This document shows, in pieces, positions 7,752 to 15,087 of a stretch of 26,291 nucleotides of DNA (within the stretch, counting starts at the first letter, position 1; each line of letters starts with the position of its first letter). The DNA comes from Bacteroidia bacterium (GTDB taxonomy: Bacteria > Bacteroidota > Bacteroidia > Bacteroidales > CAJPTX01), in the NCBI GenBank assembly GCA_905373475.1, contig CAJPTC010000035.1:1-26291 (forward strand), read 5' to 3'. The position numbers were made by a program, and so were the translations under genes. The notes beneath the pieces were generated by a model. That model ran no database searches, was not told the origin of the DNA, and saw only the letters and a list, made by a program, of their open reading frames with translations.

Positions 7752-9539
7752 ATGGGAAAGCAAGAGAACAAGAGGAAAACTGGAATTCCGCGCCTTCTAG
7801 AAATTGCAGGACGCAAGAAATATTTCATTATCGGGTCGGGATTCTTTGGGGTACTCACCAGTCTGGTGCAGTTTATACCCTTTGTGGCAGCCTACAAAAT
7901 ATTAGAGGAACTGACCGCTCATGCTGCAACGCCCTCCATGGCGAACGAGGCCGAGGTATGGTACTGGTGTTGGGTTATGTTTTGGGCATTTATTGCAAGT
8001 ATCGTCTTCAATTTCTGCTCCTTAGCCCTCTCGCATTTAGCAGCATTCAATATTCTATATGAGTTGCGCATACAACTCTCGCAAAAATTAGCCCGACTCC
8101 CTCTCGGCTACTTTACAAAGCATGCCACGGGGAAGATAAAGAAGATTATGACCGAAGACGTCGAACGCCTCGAAATCTTTATTGCACACAATTTGCCCGA
8201 TACGGTTAGTGCCTTTCTTTTCCCAATTCTCTTATTTGTCTACATGCTTTGGGTAAATTGGATTTTAGCACTCTCGGTTTTTTTGGTAATCGTAATAGCA
8301 ATCCTCTTTATGTCGCGCATGTACACGAGCGACCGTGTACGTAGCTATATGGAGGGCTGGATGCGCGTCACTGGACAAGTGAATGCCAGTCTTGTAGAGT
8401 ATATACGCGGTATTCAGGTCATCAAAATCTTTACAAAATCTACAAAGGCATACCACCAATTAAACCGCGATGTGGCAGAGTTCCGCACCTATGCCACGGA
8501 AATGAATCGAAGCTATCAAGGCTCTTATGTCGGCTTTCATACCATACTCCTCAGTACTATTGTACTTGTGCTTCCTATAGGAGCATATATGCTCCTGCAT
8601 GCCGACTCGTATGCTGCCCTCTTGCCACAAGTCCTTCTATTCCTTGTCTTTTCTGTCGGCATCTTTTTCCCTCTTCTCAAGGTCATCTGGATAGCCTCGC
8701 TTCTGAATCAAAACAGTATGGGAATTGCCGAAGTTGACGCGATTCTTTTTGAAAAGGAACTCGCAGAGCCCACAAATCCGAAAAGACCAACAGAGGCTAC
8801 AATTTCGTTTGAGAATGTGACCTTTGCCTATGAAGAAAAAGAGGTTCTGAAAGAGATCTCATTCACAGCAGCCCCTGGTACGATTACAGCGCTTGTAGGA
8901 CCGTCGGGAGCAGGGAAATCTACAATCGCAATGCTTACAGCGCGTTTTTGGGATATTGAAAACGGCAACATTAAGATAGGCGGTATTCCCCTTAAAGAGA
9001 TTGCTACTGCCGATCTTATGAACCAAATTGCCTTCGTCTTTCAAGACAATCCCCTCTTCTTTGATACCATAGAAGAGAACATACGTATGGGCAATAAGAC
9101 TGCTACTGCTGAGCAGGTTGGAGCTGCGGCAAAGGCCGCGCAATGTCACGATTTTATCATGGCACTTCCACAGGGTTACAAGACTTTGGTGGGCGAGGGC
9201 GGTACTTACCTCTCGGGTGGAGAACAGCAGCGCCTAGCGTTAGCTCGTGCTATTCTGAAGGACGCTCCCATCATTCTACTCGACGAGGCTACTGCTTTTG
9301 CCGATCCCGAGAATGAAGGTAAGATACTCGAAGCCTTCTCTCACCTAATACGAGGCAAAACGGTAATGGTAATTGCGCATCGTCTGAACACAGTGGTAAA
9401 CGCAGACCAGATACTCTATATTGAAGACGGACGTATTGCAGAACGCGGACGTCATGAAGAGCTGCTGAGCATGAAAGGGAAATATGCAACTATGTGGGAA
9501 AAGTATGAACAAACCCTACATTGGGGCATACGGAAATAG
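7752..9539 (+). CDS. ABC half-transporter (permease-ATPase fusion), YbtQ/IrtB-like
   Basis: Second half of the heterodimeric ABC transporter, 595 aa from this start: a six-helix membrane domain then an ATPase domain with Walker A GPSGAGKST (from 383), signature LSGGE (from 487) and Walker B ILLDEATA (Asp511, Glu512). The D-loop is FADPENE in place of the usual SxLD, matching YbtQ/IrtB-type subunits rather than ordinary multidrug exporters. An ATG at 7722 overlaps the upstream gene by 13 nt and would add ten residues. I prefer the ATG at 7752 because AAGGAG (7735-7740) sits 11 nt before it and directly follows the upstream stop codon, suggesting translational coupling. Probable role is import of an iron chelate or similar; the cargo is not shown by the sequence. 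Confidence 0.9.
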   Translation: MGKQENKRKTGIPRLLEIAGRKKYFIIGSGFFGVLTSLVQFIPFVAAYKILEELTAHAATPSMANEAEVWYWCWVMFWAFIASIVFNFCSLALSHLAAFNILYELRIQLSQKLARLPLGYFTKHATGKIKKIMTEDVERLEIFIAHNLPDTVSAFLFPILLFVYMLWVNWILALSVFLVIVIAILFMSRMYTSDRVRSYMEGWMRVTGQVNASLVEYIRGIQVIKIFTKSTKAYHQLNRDVAEFRTYATEMNRSYQGSYVGFHTILLSTIVLVLPIGAYMLLHADSYAALLPQVLLFLVFSVGIFFPLLKVIWIASLLNQNSMGIAEVDAILFEKELAEPTNPKRPTEATISFENVTFAYEEKEVLKEISFTAAPGTITALVGPSGAGKSTIAMLTARFWDIENGNIKIGGIPLKEIATADLMNQIAFVFQDNPLFFDTIEENIRMGNKTATAEQVGAAAKAAQCHDFIMALPQGYKTLVGEGGTYLSGGEQQRLALARAILKDAPIILLDEATAFADPENEGKILEAFSHLIRGKTVMVIAHRLNTVVNADQILYIEDGRIAERGRHEELLSMKGKYATMWEKYEQTLHWGIRK

Positions 9540-9569
9540 CATTTTCCGTCAGAGATTCGTTTATTGCGA

Positions 9570-9598
9570 CGGCGTGCCAAATGGTGCGCCGCTTTTTT
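9570..9598 (+). terminator. Intrinsic terminator after the ABC pair
   Basis: CGGCGTGCC (9570-9578) pairs with GGTGCGCCG (9583-9591), with two G-U pairs and an AAAT loop. A run of seven T follows. It closes the two-gene ABC unit. Confidence 0.85.
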
Positions 9599-9685
9599 TA
9601 GAATAGTGCTGTTCTTGGCTTAAGTTAGCCTTCTATAGGGAGGTTGTAGAAATTTTGTACAGCTCTCTATCTGACAACAATACAC

Positions 9686-9693
9686 TACTTTTG
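9686..9693 (+). promoter_or_regulatory. -7 promoter box for the M48 protease gene
   Basis: TACTTTTG matches TAnnTTTG exactly and lies 19 nt upstream of the ATG at 9713. That gives a short leader. No -33 TTTG is found at the usual spacing; the nearest (9654-9657) is 28 nt away. Confidence 0.45.
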
Positions 9694-9712
9694 AGAACAA
9701 GTTACGGTAAAT

Positions 9713-10612
9713 ATGAAACGGATAATTGGTTTATTGAGTGTTGCGTTCCTCATTACATTCTTGTTAGCGGGCTGCGACAATGGCAAACTCAATTTCTTCT
9801 CTTGGGAAGACGAAGTAACGCTAAAAAAAGAGGTGCACGAGCAGATTATGGCAGACTCACTCTCCTTTACGTTTCTTTCTGAAAAAAATTATCCTGAGGT
9901 CTATGCGCGCTTACGTTCCATCTGCGACAAACTTGCACGCACCACGAAAAATAGCTCAAAGACACCCTCTGTGTCATGGTCTATTTACGTATTGCACGAT
10001 GACAACACGGTAAATGCTTTTAGTACTCCAGGTGGGGGAATCTATTTTTACACAGGCCTTTTGCGTTTTGTGAAAAACGAGGCCGAACTAGCGGGAATTA
10101 TGGCACATGAAATGGCGCATGTATTGCGCCGCCATGTTACAAGTGCACTATCCAAGCAGTTAGGAATTTCGCTTTTCTTTGGGTTATTGAGTGGGATTAG
10201 CGATGCAGAAATGACTGGAGTATTTAGCGATGCCGCAGCAAACGCACTCGCTCTAAAATTTAGTCGCGACGACGAACGTGAAGCCGATCGATGTGCCGTA
10301 GCTTACTTAGCTAAAACAGACTACGACATTGGTGAATTTATTACATTTTTTCGTGACTTAGATCAGCAAGAACATGAAGAAATGCAAGGAGAGAACCCTG
10401 CAATGCACGATGTATTGGAGTTTTACAGCACGCATCCCAACCCAAAACATCGCATAGAAGAGATCAAGAAGGAATGGAAACGCCTAGGAAAATCTCATGG
10501 CAACACCTATACCGACGAATACCAAGCTTGGTTAGAAAAACTCCCTGAACCCGTTTCTATTGCAGAACAATATGAGACAGAGGTAATCTCTCTACCCTTG
10601 CAAGATATTTAG
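9713..10612 (+). CDS. M48 family zinc metalloprotease, lipoprotein
   Basis: A 299-aa periplasm-facing zinc protease related to the BepA/LoiP/Oma1-like M48 group, which handles misfolded or stalled outer-membrane proteins. The N-terminus is a lipoprotein signal with lipobox LLAGC (Cys21), so the protein should be membrane anchored. The gluzincin motif HEMAH gives His132, Glu133 and His136, and the third zinc ligand is Glu190 in the segment DEREAD. Unlike E. coli BepA it has no long C-terminal TPR domain, so LoiP/YcaL-type proteins are closer in size. It sits alone between the ABC terminator and the rpsU promoter. Family is confident; the client proteins are unknown. Confidence 0.93.
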   Translation: MKRIIGLLSVAFLITFLLAGCDNGKLNFFSWEDEVTLKKEVHEQIMADSLSFTFLSEKNYPEVYARLRSICDKLARTTKNSSKTPSVSWSIYVLHDDNTVNAFSTPGGGIYFYTGLLRFVKNEAELAGIMAHEMAHVLRRHVTSALSKQLGISLFFGLLSGISDAEMTGVFSDAAANALALKFSRDDEREADRCAVAYLAKTDYDIGEFITFFRDLDQQEHEEMQGENPAMHDVLEFYSTHPNPKHRIEEIKKEWKRLGKSHGNTYTDEYQAWLEKLPEPVSIAEQYETEVISLPLQDI

Positions 10613-10634
10613 GAGAGATTATAGTCAGATCGAG

Positions 10635-10657
10635 GCGTTTTCAGAAGTGAAAAACGC
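10635..10657 (+). other. Hairpin downstream of the M48 gene
   Basis: GCGTTTT (10635-10641) pairs with AAAACGC (10651-10657) around a 9-nt loop. It lies 22 nt after the M48 stop codon. There is no strong T-run, so a role as terminator or mRNA 3' stabiliser is only possible. Confidence 0.35.
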
Positions 10658-10766
10658 AAGGCGCTAAGAACGAAGGAGAAGTATATGCTTATTGCAAGTT
10701 TCGTCTGTCGGGCGAAACGTAATGCTTTTTGCCTATCGGTAATTGGGTAGCTCGCTTTATGTGTAA

Positions 10767-10798
10767 TTTGGTAAAATCGGTTTCTGTGTGTACTTTTG
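10767..10798 (+). promoter_or_regulatory. Promoter of the rpsU - xer - hpf unit
   Basis: TTTG (10767-10770) and TACTTTTG (10791-10798) are separated by 20 nt, a full match to the Bacteroidota -33/-7 promoter. The rpsU start is 36 nt downstream. Confidence 0.75.
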
Positions 10799-10834
10799 CA
10801 CAGTTTTCTGTTGAGTGTAAAACATCTATAGAGT

Positions 10835-11029
10835 ATGATAATTGTACAAGTGAAGGAAGGCGAATTGATTGACCGTCCATTAAAGCGCTTCAAGCGTAAG
10901 TTTGATCGTACAGGCACTATGCGCGAAATTCGTAGACGCACTGCCTACACGAAGCCTTCGGTTCGCCGCCGTGAGGAGATCTTGCATGCTCGCTATATAC
11001 AGCAGATGCAAGATCAAGAGGCACAATAG
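10835..11029 (+). CDS. rpsU: 30S ribosomal protein bS21
   Basis: This 64-aa highly basic protein matches bS21: MIIVQVKEGE at the start, the RFKRKFDRTG core and a basic helix RRRTAYTKPSVRRRE. bS21 sits on the 30S platform near the 3' end of 16S rRNA. In Bacteroidia ribosomes, bS21 with bS18 and bS6 is reported to cover the anti-Shine-Dalgarno sequence. No Shine-Dalgarno sequence precedes this start (the last 12 nt are catctatagagt). It is first in a unit with the Xer recombinase and hpf genes and has the best-matched promoter of the left half. Confidence 0.96.
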   Translation: MIIVQVKEGELIDRPLKRFKRKFDRTGTMREIRRRTAYTKPSVRRREEILHARYIQQMQDQEAQ

Positions 11030-11083
11030 TCGCCCTTCCTCCTCCTTGCTTGCACCCCGAAATCCCGCTCAAAGGTGCTAGTA

Positions 11084-12049
11084 ATGCCGCAAAAGGAAGA
11101 TTTGTGCGAGCGTTTTCTTGATCATCTGAAATTTGAAAGAAATTGCTCCGAGCATACCTTGCGCGCCTATGGAGGCGATATCCGAACTTTTTTTGAAACT
11201 TTAGGCTATAAACACGTCTCTTCGGAGGCGTGTTCTTCTATTGCTGTGGGCGATGTGCGCTCTTGGCTCTCGCAGATGGTGAAAACGGGCACTAGCGCAC
11301 GTACACTAAATCGGCGAATGTCCTCTTTGGGCACGTTTTACCGCTATCTCCAACGAATTGGAAGCTGTAACACAAATCCTTTTCTCGTTGTGCCGCGCCC
11401 CAAAGCACCTAAATATCTGCCCGAATTCCTCTCTGAACCCGAGATGGTGCGTCTTTTGGCGCTCGAGAACTTTCCCAACGACTGGGAAGGAAGACGCGAC
11501 CGCCTACTGCTTCTTATGCTATATACCATGGGAGTACGACGCAGCGAACTCATAGCGCTCAAGTGGCAGGATTTCAACTCCCGCGAGCATACTATGTTGG
11601 TTTTCGGAAAACGAAAGAAAGAGCGCCTTGTACCCCTTACCCTCGAGGTGGTTAAGCTCCTAGAAGCGTATCGCAGAGAGACTGCTAGTCGCTACAATTT
11701 GGAAATTCGCGCAGACTTTCCTATCTTAGTGGATAATAAAAACGTGGGTGTGACTGCTGCATTTGTATACTGGGTCGTCAATCGGTATATCCGAACCTAT
11801 ACAGAACACGAGGGCAAAGCAAGCCCTCATGTAATGCGTCATACTTTTGCCACGCATTTGCTCCAAAACGGCGCTGACATTGTGGCAATCAAAGACCTTT
11901 TAGGGCACGCTAGTTTATCTACTACACAAATCTATACGCATACCGACTTGGCTCTGCTCAAGGAAAGCTATGTCCGTTCACATCCACGAGGCTTGAGATT
12001 GTCGAATAATAACGCATCTTCCTCAGCGGAGGATAAAAAACAGGAATAG
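11084..12049 (+). CDS. Xer-type tyrosine recombinase (XerC/XerD family)
   Basis: Site-specific recombinase of the kind that resolves chromosome dimers at dif. From the ATG at 11084 it has 321 aa: an N-terminal SAM-like core-binding domain (about 1-95) and a C-terminal catalytic domain with the full set Arg152 (GVRRSEL), Lys176 (FGKRKKERLVPL), His249 and Arg252 (HVMRH), His275 (LLGHASL) and nucleophile Tyr284 (IYTH). A GTG at 11075 would add three residues; the ATG is preferred because AAAGG (11071-11075) lies 8 nt upstream of it. The length, catalytic set and place in a conserved housekeeping cluster suggest a chromosomal Xer protein and not a mobile-element integrase. XerC and XerD cannot be separated here. 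Confidence 0.92.
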   Translation: MPQKEDLCERFLDHLKFERNCSEHTLRAYGGDIRTFFETLGYKHVSSEACSSIAVGDVRSWLSQMVKTGTSARTLNRRMSSLGTFYRYLQRIGSCNTNPFLVVPRPKAPKYLPEFLSEPEMVRLLALENFPNDWEGRRDRLLLLMLYTMGVRRSELIALKWQDFNSREHTMLVFGKRKKERLVPLTLEVVKLLEAYRRETASRYNLEIRADFPILVDNKNVGVTAAFVYWVVNRYIRTYTEHEGKASPHVMRHTFATHLLQNGADIVAIKDLLGHASLSTTQIYTHTDLALLKESYVRSHPRGLRLSNNNASSSAEDKKQE

Positions 12050-12051
12050 AG

Positions 12052-12375
12052 ATGTCGGAAGATCAAGTACGTTACGAACTACACGGTGTAGAACTCACAG
12101 ACAGACAACGCGAAAAAATGAGTCTGAAGCTCAACAAGCTCTTCAAGTTCGACGCGTCGGTAAGCACCGTAGATGTTAATATCCGTGGAATAGGCGAGCC
12201 AGCTCGCTCTGTCTCAGTTGAAATTCGCATGAACGCCAAAGGAGACTTCTTTGCCTCGAAAGAAAGTCCAACTTTTGAAGAAGCTCTAGACGGAGCACTC
12301 GAAGCGCTACATCGCCAACTCGAGAAACGTTCTGGAAAACGAATACAGAATCGTGGCGCAGAAGTAAACGAATAG
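12052..12375 (+). CDS. hpf: Ribosome hibernation-promoting factor, short HPF/RaiA type
   Basis: This 107-aa protein of the HPF/RaiA family has the beta-alpha-beta-beta-beta-alpha layout: an early ELTDRQREKM helix region, basic segment KLNKLFKF, and the terminal helix with EALDGALEALHRQLEKRSGKR. Proteins of this family bind the decoding centre and keep idle ribosomes intact or dimerised in slow growth. It lacks the C-terminal dimerisation domain of long HPF. Only 2 nt separate its ATG from the recombinase stop codon, so the two are almost certainly co-transcribed and perhaps translationally coupled. Whether it acts alone or with another dimerisation factor cannot be seen here. Confidence 0.9.
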   Translation: MSEDQVRYELHGVELTDRQREKMSLKLNKLFKFDASVSTVDVNIRGIGEPARSVSVEIRMNAKGDFFASKESPTFEEALDGALEALHRQLEKRSGKRIQNRGAEVNE

Positions 12376-12406
12376 CTTTATTTAGCCTCTCTTCTCCAAC
12401 GCGCAT

Positions 12407-12437
12407 TTTGTTATTCAAGAAATAGTATATAACTTTG
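12407..12437 (+). promoter_or_regulatory. Promoter of the tRNA-tuf operon
   Basis: TTTG (12407-12410) and TAACTTTG (12430-12437) are separated by 19 nt, an exact fit to the Bacteroidota consensus. The first tRNA begins 29 nt after the -7 box. This is probably the main promoter for the tRNA genes and tuf. Confidence 0.8.
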
Positions 12438-12465
12438 CACGTTGTTAGCGTGAAAAGAGAGGGCT

Positions 12466-12539
12466 GCCGATGTAGCTCAGCTGGTTAGAGCGGCTGATTT
12501 GTAATCAGCAGGTCGTGGGTTCGAATCCCTCCATCGGCT
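12466..12539 (+). tRNA. tRNA-Thr (anticodon TGT)
   Basis: A complete 74-nt cloverleaf: acceptor stem GCCGATG / CATCGGC with discriminator T. The anticodon stem GCTGA/TCAGC carries loop TTTGTAA with anticodon TGT at 12500-12502. The T-loop is TTCGAAT. The CCA end is not encoded. Confidence 0.97.
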
Positions 12540-12566
12540 CTTATTTTGTTGTTTGTTTTATAGTAC

Positions 12567-12648
12567 GGGGAGATACCAAAGCGGTCAACTGGGGCAGACT
12601 GTAAATCTGTTGGCGATGCCTTCGTAGGTTCGAATCCTGCTCTCCCCA
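12567..12648 (+). tRNA. tRNA-Tyr (anticodon GTA)
   Basis: Class II tRNA of 82 nt with a long variable arm. Acceptor stem is GGGGAGA / TCTCCCC and the discriminator is A. The anticodon loop CTGTAAA places GTA at 12601-12603. CCA is not encoded. Confidence 0.97.
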
Positions 12649-12692
12649 CTGAAGTTTGGTTACCGACGGGTAGCAAGCGTTTGGTCTTTAGT

Positions 12693-12765
12693 GCGGTAGT
12701 AGCTCAGTCGGTAGAGCATCAGCCTTCCAAGCTGAGGGTCGCGGGTTCGAGTCTCGTCTGCCGCT
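12693..12765 (+). tRNA. tRNA-Gly (anticodon TCC)
   Basis: A 73-nt cloverleaf with acceptor GCGGTAG / CTGCCGC (one T-G pair) and discriminator T. The anticodon stem TCAGC/GCTGA has loop CTTCCAA with anticodon TCC at 12726-12728. CCA is not encoded. Confidence 0.97.
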
Positions 12766-12774
12766 CGACTAAAA

Positions 12775-12846
12775 GCCGATGTAGCTCAGGGGCAGAGCGC
12801 TTCCTTGGTAAGGAAGAGGTCATGAGTTCAATTCTCATCATCGGCT
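12775..12846 (+). tRNA. tRNA-Thr (anticodon GGT)
   Basis: A 72-nt cloverleaf with the same acceptor stem as the TGT isoacceptor (GCCGATG / CATCGGC, discriminator T). The anticodon stem CTTCC/GGAAG carries loop TTGGTAA with anticodon GGT at 12807-12809. CCA is not encoded. The tuf start is 62 nt further on. Confidence 0.97.
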
Positions 12847-12908
12847 CGTGCATTATGGGGTTTGGTTGGTGGTGAGTGGTAAGTTATATAGGTAAACAGG
12901 CAAGGTAA

Positions 12909-14096
12909 ATGGCAAAAGAAAAATTTGATAGATCCAAGCCTCACGTAAACATTGGTACGATCGGGCACGTGGATCATGGTAAGACGACTCTTACAGCTGC
13001 TATCACGAAAGTGTTGGCTGAAAAGGGGCTCTCCGAAGTGCGTTCGTTCGATTCTATCGATAATGCGCCTGAGGAAAAGGAACGTGGTATCACGATTAAC
13101 ACTTCGCACGTTGAGTATCAAACGGCAAAGCGTCACTATGCGCACGTAGACTGCCCAGGTCACGCTGACTATGTGAAGAACATGGTAACGGGTGCTGCGC
13201 AGATGGATGGTGCTATCATTGTAGTTGCGGCTACGGATGGTCCTATGCCTCAAACAAACGAGCATATCCTGCTAGCACGTCAGGTGAACGTTCCTCGTAT
13301 TGTCGTATTTATGAACAAGTGCGACCAAGTGAACGACCCTGAAATGTTAGACTTGGTTGAAATGGAAATTCGCGAAAAGTTGAATTTCTACAACTTTGAT
13401 GGCGACAACGCTCCTGTTATTCGCGGCTCTGCACTAGGCGCTCTTAACGGCGAACCACAATGGGTTGAAAAGGTGATGGAACTCATGGATGCTGTCGATG
13501 AGTACATCCCGATACCTCCACGTGAAAACGAAAAGCCGTTCCTGATGCCAGTGGAAGATGTATTCTCGATTACAGGTCGTGGTACAGTGGCTACAGGTCG
13601 TATTGAAACGGGAGTTGTGCATGTGAACGACGAACTTGAAATTGTCGGTCTCGGCGCAGAGAAGAAGAAGACCGTTTGTACGGGTGTTGAAATGTTCCGC
13701 AAGATTCTAGACGAAGGCGAAGCTGGCGATAACGTAGGTTTGTTGTTGCGCGGTATCGACAAAGACGAGATCAAGCGTGGTCAAGTATTGGCAAAACCAG
13801 GTACAATTACACCTCATACGAAGTTCAAGGCCGAAGTTTACGTCTTGAAAAAAGAAGAAGGTGGTCGTCACACGCCATTTAGCAACAAGTATCGCCCGCA
13901 GTTCTATCTACGTACTCTTGATGTAACGGGTGAAATTACGTTGCCAGAAGGTACTGAAATGGTAATGCCAGGTGACAACGTAACCATTACAGTAGAGCTG
14001 ATCTACCCAGTGGCTATCAATAAGGGGTTGCGTTTCGCAATTCGTGAAGGTGGTCGTACGGTAGGTGCGGGGCAGGTTATCGAAATCTTGGAATAA
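12909..14096 (+). CDS. tuf: Elongation factor EF-Tu
   Basis: GTPase that delivers aminoacyl-tRNA to the ribosomal A site. The 395-aa protein is full length. GTPase motifs are intact: G1 GHVDHGKT (19-26), switch I Thr62, G3 DCPGH (81-85, with catalytic His85), G4 NKCD (136-139) and G5 SAL (174-176). Domains II and III follow with the typical end GGRTVGAGQVIEILE. It lies directly after four tRNA genes, as tufB does in E. coli. No Shine-Dalgarno sequence is seen before the ATG. A hairpin with a T-run follows the gene, so part of transcription may stop before tRNA-Trp and secE. Confidence 0.99.
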   Translation: MAKEKFDRSKPHVNIGTIGHVDHGKTTLTAAITKVLAEKGLSEVRSFDSIDNAPEEKERGITINTSHVEYQTAKRHYAHVDCPGHADYVKNMVTGAAQMDGAIIVVAATDGPMPQTNEHILLARQVNVPRIVVFMNKCDQVNDPEMLDLVEMEIREKLNFYNFDGDNAPVIRGSALGALNGEPQWVEKVMELMDAVDEYIPIPPRENEKPFLMPVEDVFSITGRGTVATGRIETGVVHVNDELEIVGLGAEKKKTVCTGVEMFRKILDEGEAGDNVGLLLRGIDKDEIKRGQVLAKPGTITPHTKFKAEVYVLKKEEGGRHTPFSNKYRPQFYLRTLDVTGEITLPEGTEMVMPGDNVTITVELIYPVAINKGLRFAIREGGRTVGAGQVIEILE

Positions 14097-14123
14097 TACC
14101 CGAGGTTGTTTGAATGAAAATGA

Positions 14124-14167
14124 AGGCGCGTAGAGAAGATCGTCTGATCTTTCTCTGCCGCCTTTTT
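14124..14167 (+). terminator. Hairpin with T-run between tuf and tRNA-Trp
   Basis: Long stem: AGAGAAGATC (14132-14141) pairs with GATCTTTCTCT (14146-14156) with one bulged base, and GGCG near 14124 pairs with the CGCC around 14159-14162. Five T follow. It looks like an intrinsic terminator, but downstream genes are normally in the same unit, so partial read-through is likely. Confidence 0.7.
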
Positions 14168-14169
14168 GA

Positions 14170-14245
14170 ACGGGTGTAGCTCAGTTGGTAGAGCACTAGT
14201 CTCCAAAACTAGGTGTCGGGCGTTCGAGTCGCTCCTCCCGTGCCA
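14170..14245 (+). tRNA. tRNA-Trp (anticodon CCA), 3' CCA encoded
   Basis: Acceptor stem ACGGGTG (14170-14176) / CTCCCGT (14235-14241) has a T-T mismatch at pair 6:67. D-arm GCTC/GAGC and anticodon stem CTAGT/ACTAG enclose loop CTCCAAA with anticodon CCA at 14203-14205. Discriminator is G14242 and the next three bases are CCA, so unlike the other four tRNAs here the 3' end is encoded. secE begins 14 nt later. Confidence 0.95.
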
Positions 14246-14259
14246 TATCGAGTGTTGAG

Positions 14260-14451
14260 ATGAAATTATTGACATACTTTCGCGAAGTCTACGACGAAAT
14301 GATCCATAAGGTCAGCTGGCCTACTTGGAAGGAACTCCAGTCAAGCGCTATGATAGTAATGATCGCTTCCCTATTGATTGCGGTGGTGATTTTTCTCATG
14401 GACTTCTCGTTTGAGCATGTGATGGATTGGATCTATCGTATGCTGTACTAA
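14260..14451 (+). CDS. secE: Preprotein translocase subunit SecE
   Basis: Small essential subunit that clamps SecY in the inner-membrane Sec channel. The 63-aa protein is the short single-span form: an amphipathic N-terminal helix (about 1-27) containing the conserved KVSWPTWKEL motif (17-26), then one transmembrane helix (about 29-48). It follows tRNA-Trp by 14 nt and precedes nusG by 16 nt, the usual secE-nusG pairing. There is no recognisable ribosome-binding site. Confidence 0.96.
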   Translation: MKLLTYFREVYDEMIHKVSWPTWKELQSSAMIVMIASLLIAVVIFLMDFSFEHVMDWIYRMLY

Positions 14452-14467
14452 TCTCTGACCCTGTAAT

Positions 14468-15070
14468 ATGAACTCGTCTGAACCGACTAAACCTAGTCTT
14501 GGTAAAGAGGGAAAGCTCGTCATGGGTTGGTATGTGCTCCGCGTGATCAGTGGTCACGAGAAGCGCGTATGTCAGTATTTAGAGAATGAGGTGGCTCGAC
14601 TTCATTTCACAGATCTTGTGCCTCGTGTGTTAGTGCCAGTTGAGTATGTCGTCCAACAGCGGAACGGTAAGCGAGTCAAGAAGGAGAAGGTTCTCTATTC
14701 TGGCTATGTTTTCGTAGAAGCGCTTATGGAAAAGGAGGTCGTGCATTTGTTGCGCAATGCGCCAGATGTGCTTGGCTTCTTGACCATGGAACGCAGGAAA
14801 GAGGGCATGGAAGAAAAGCCCGCTGCATTGCAGGAAGCCGAAGTGAAACGGATGCTTCACAATGTAGATGAGATCGGAGAGGACGAAGTTGCCATTGTAC
14901 CGTATAAGGTTGGCGATATCGTGAAGGTTATCGACGGTCCTTTCAACACGTGTAGCGGAACGGTTACCTCAGTTGACGAAGTAAGACACCGTTTACAGGT
15001 TGAGGTGCGAATTTTCGAGCGTCTCATGCCGTTGGAGCTGAGTTATAGTCAAGTGGACAAGGAAAAATAG
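14468..15070 (+). CDS. nusG: Transcription termination/antitermination factor NusG
   Basis: Binds RNA polymerase, affects pausing and Rho, and links transcription to translation. In the 200-aa reading the NGN domain runs from about residue 19 to 130, starting at GWYVLRVISGHEKRV, and a C-terminal KOW domain follows with VGDIVKVIDGPFNTCSGTV (148-166). The first 18 residues are polar and not part of the known fold. An in-frame ATG at 14522 would give 182 aa, starts just before the NGN domain and has a GAGGG (14506-14510) upstream, so it is a serious alternative. The longer start is given because it follows secE closely. Confidence 0.95.
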   Translation: MNSSEPTKPSLGKEGKLVMGWYVLRVISGHEKRVCQYLENEVARLHFTDLVPRVLVPVEYVVQQRNGKRVKKEKVLYSGYVFVEALMEKEVVHLLRNAPDVLGFLTMERRKEGMEEKPAALQEAEVKRMLHNVDEIGEDEVAIVPYKVGDIVKVIDGPFNTCSGTVTSVDEVRHRLQVEVRIFERLMPLELSYSQVDKEK

Positions 15071-15087
15071 AGATAATATAAAGAGTT

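Noticed and set aside
11084..12049. Mobile-element integrase
   Set aside because: The tyrosine recombinase sits in a conserved housekeeping cluster with no attachment site, direct repeats or phage or transposon genes nearby.
12485..12676. 63-aa minus-strand frame across tRNA-Thr and tRNA-Tyr (contains GGIRTHDLL and RAGFEPTKAS)
   Set aside because: These are well-known false proteins produced by reading tRNA genes antisense. Real tRNAs occupy the interval.
12681..12875. 64-aa plus-strand frame across tRNA-Gly and tRNA-Thr (contains VVAQSVEHQPSK)
   Set aside because: Another typical false frame from tRNA sequence. Both tRNAs fold fully.
14003..14275. 90-aa minus-strand frame over the end of tuf and tRNA-Trp
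   Set aside because: Antisense of tuf and a tRNA; no family and no start signals.
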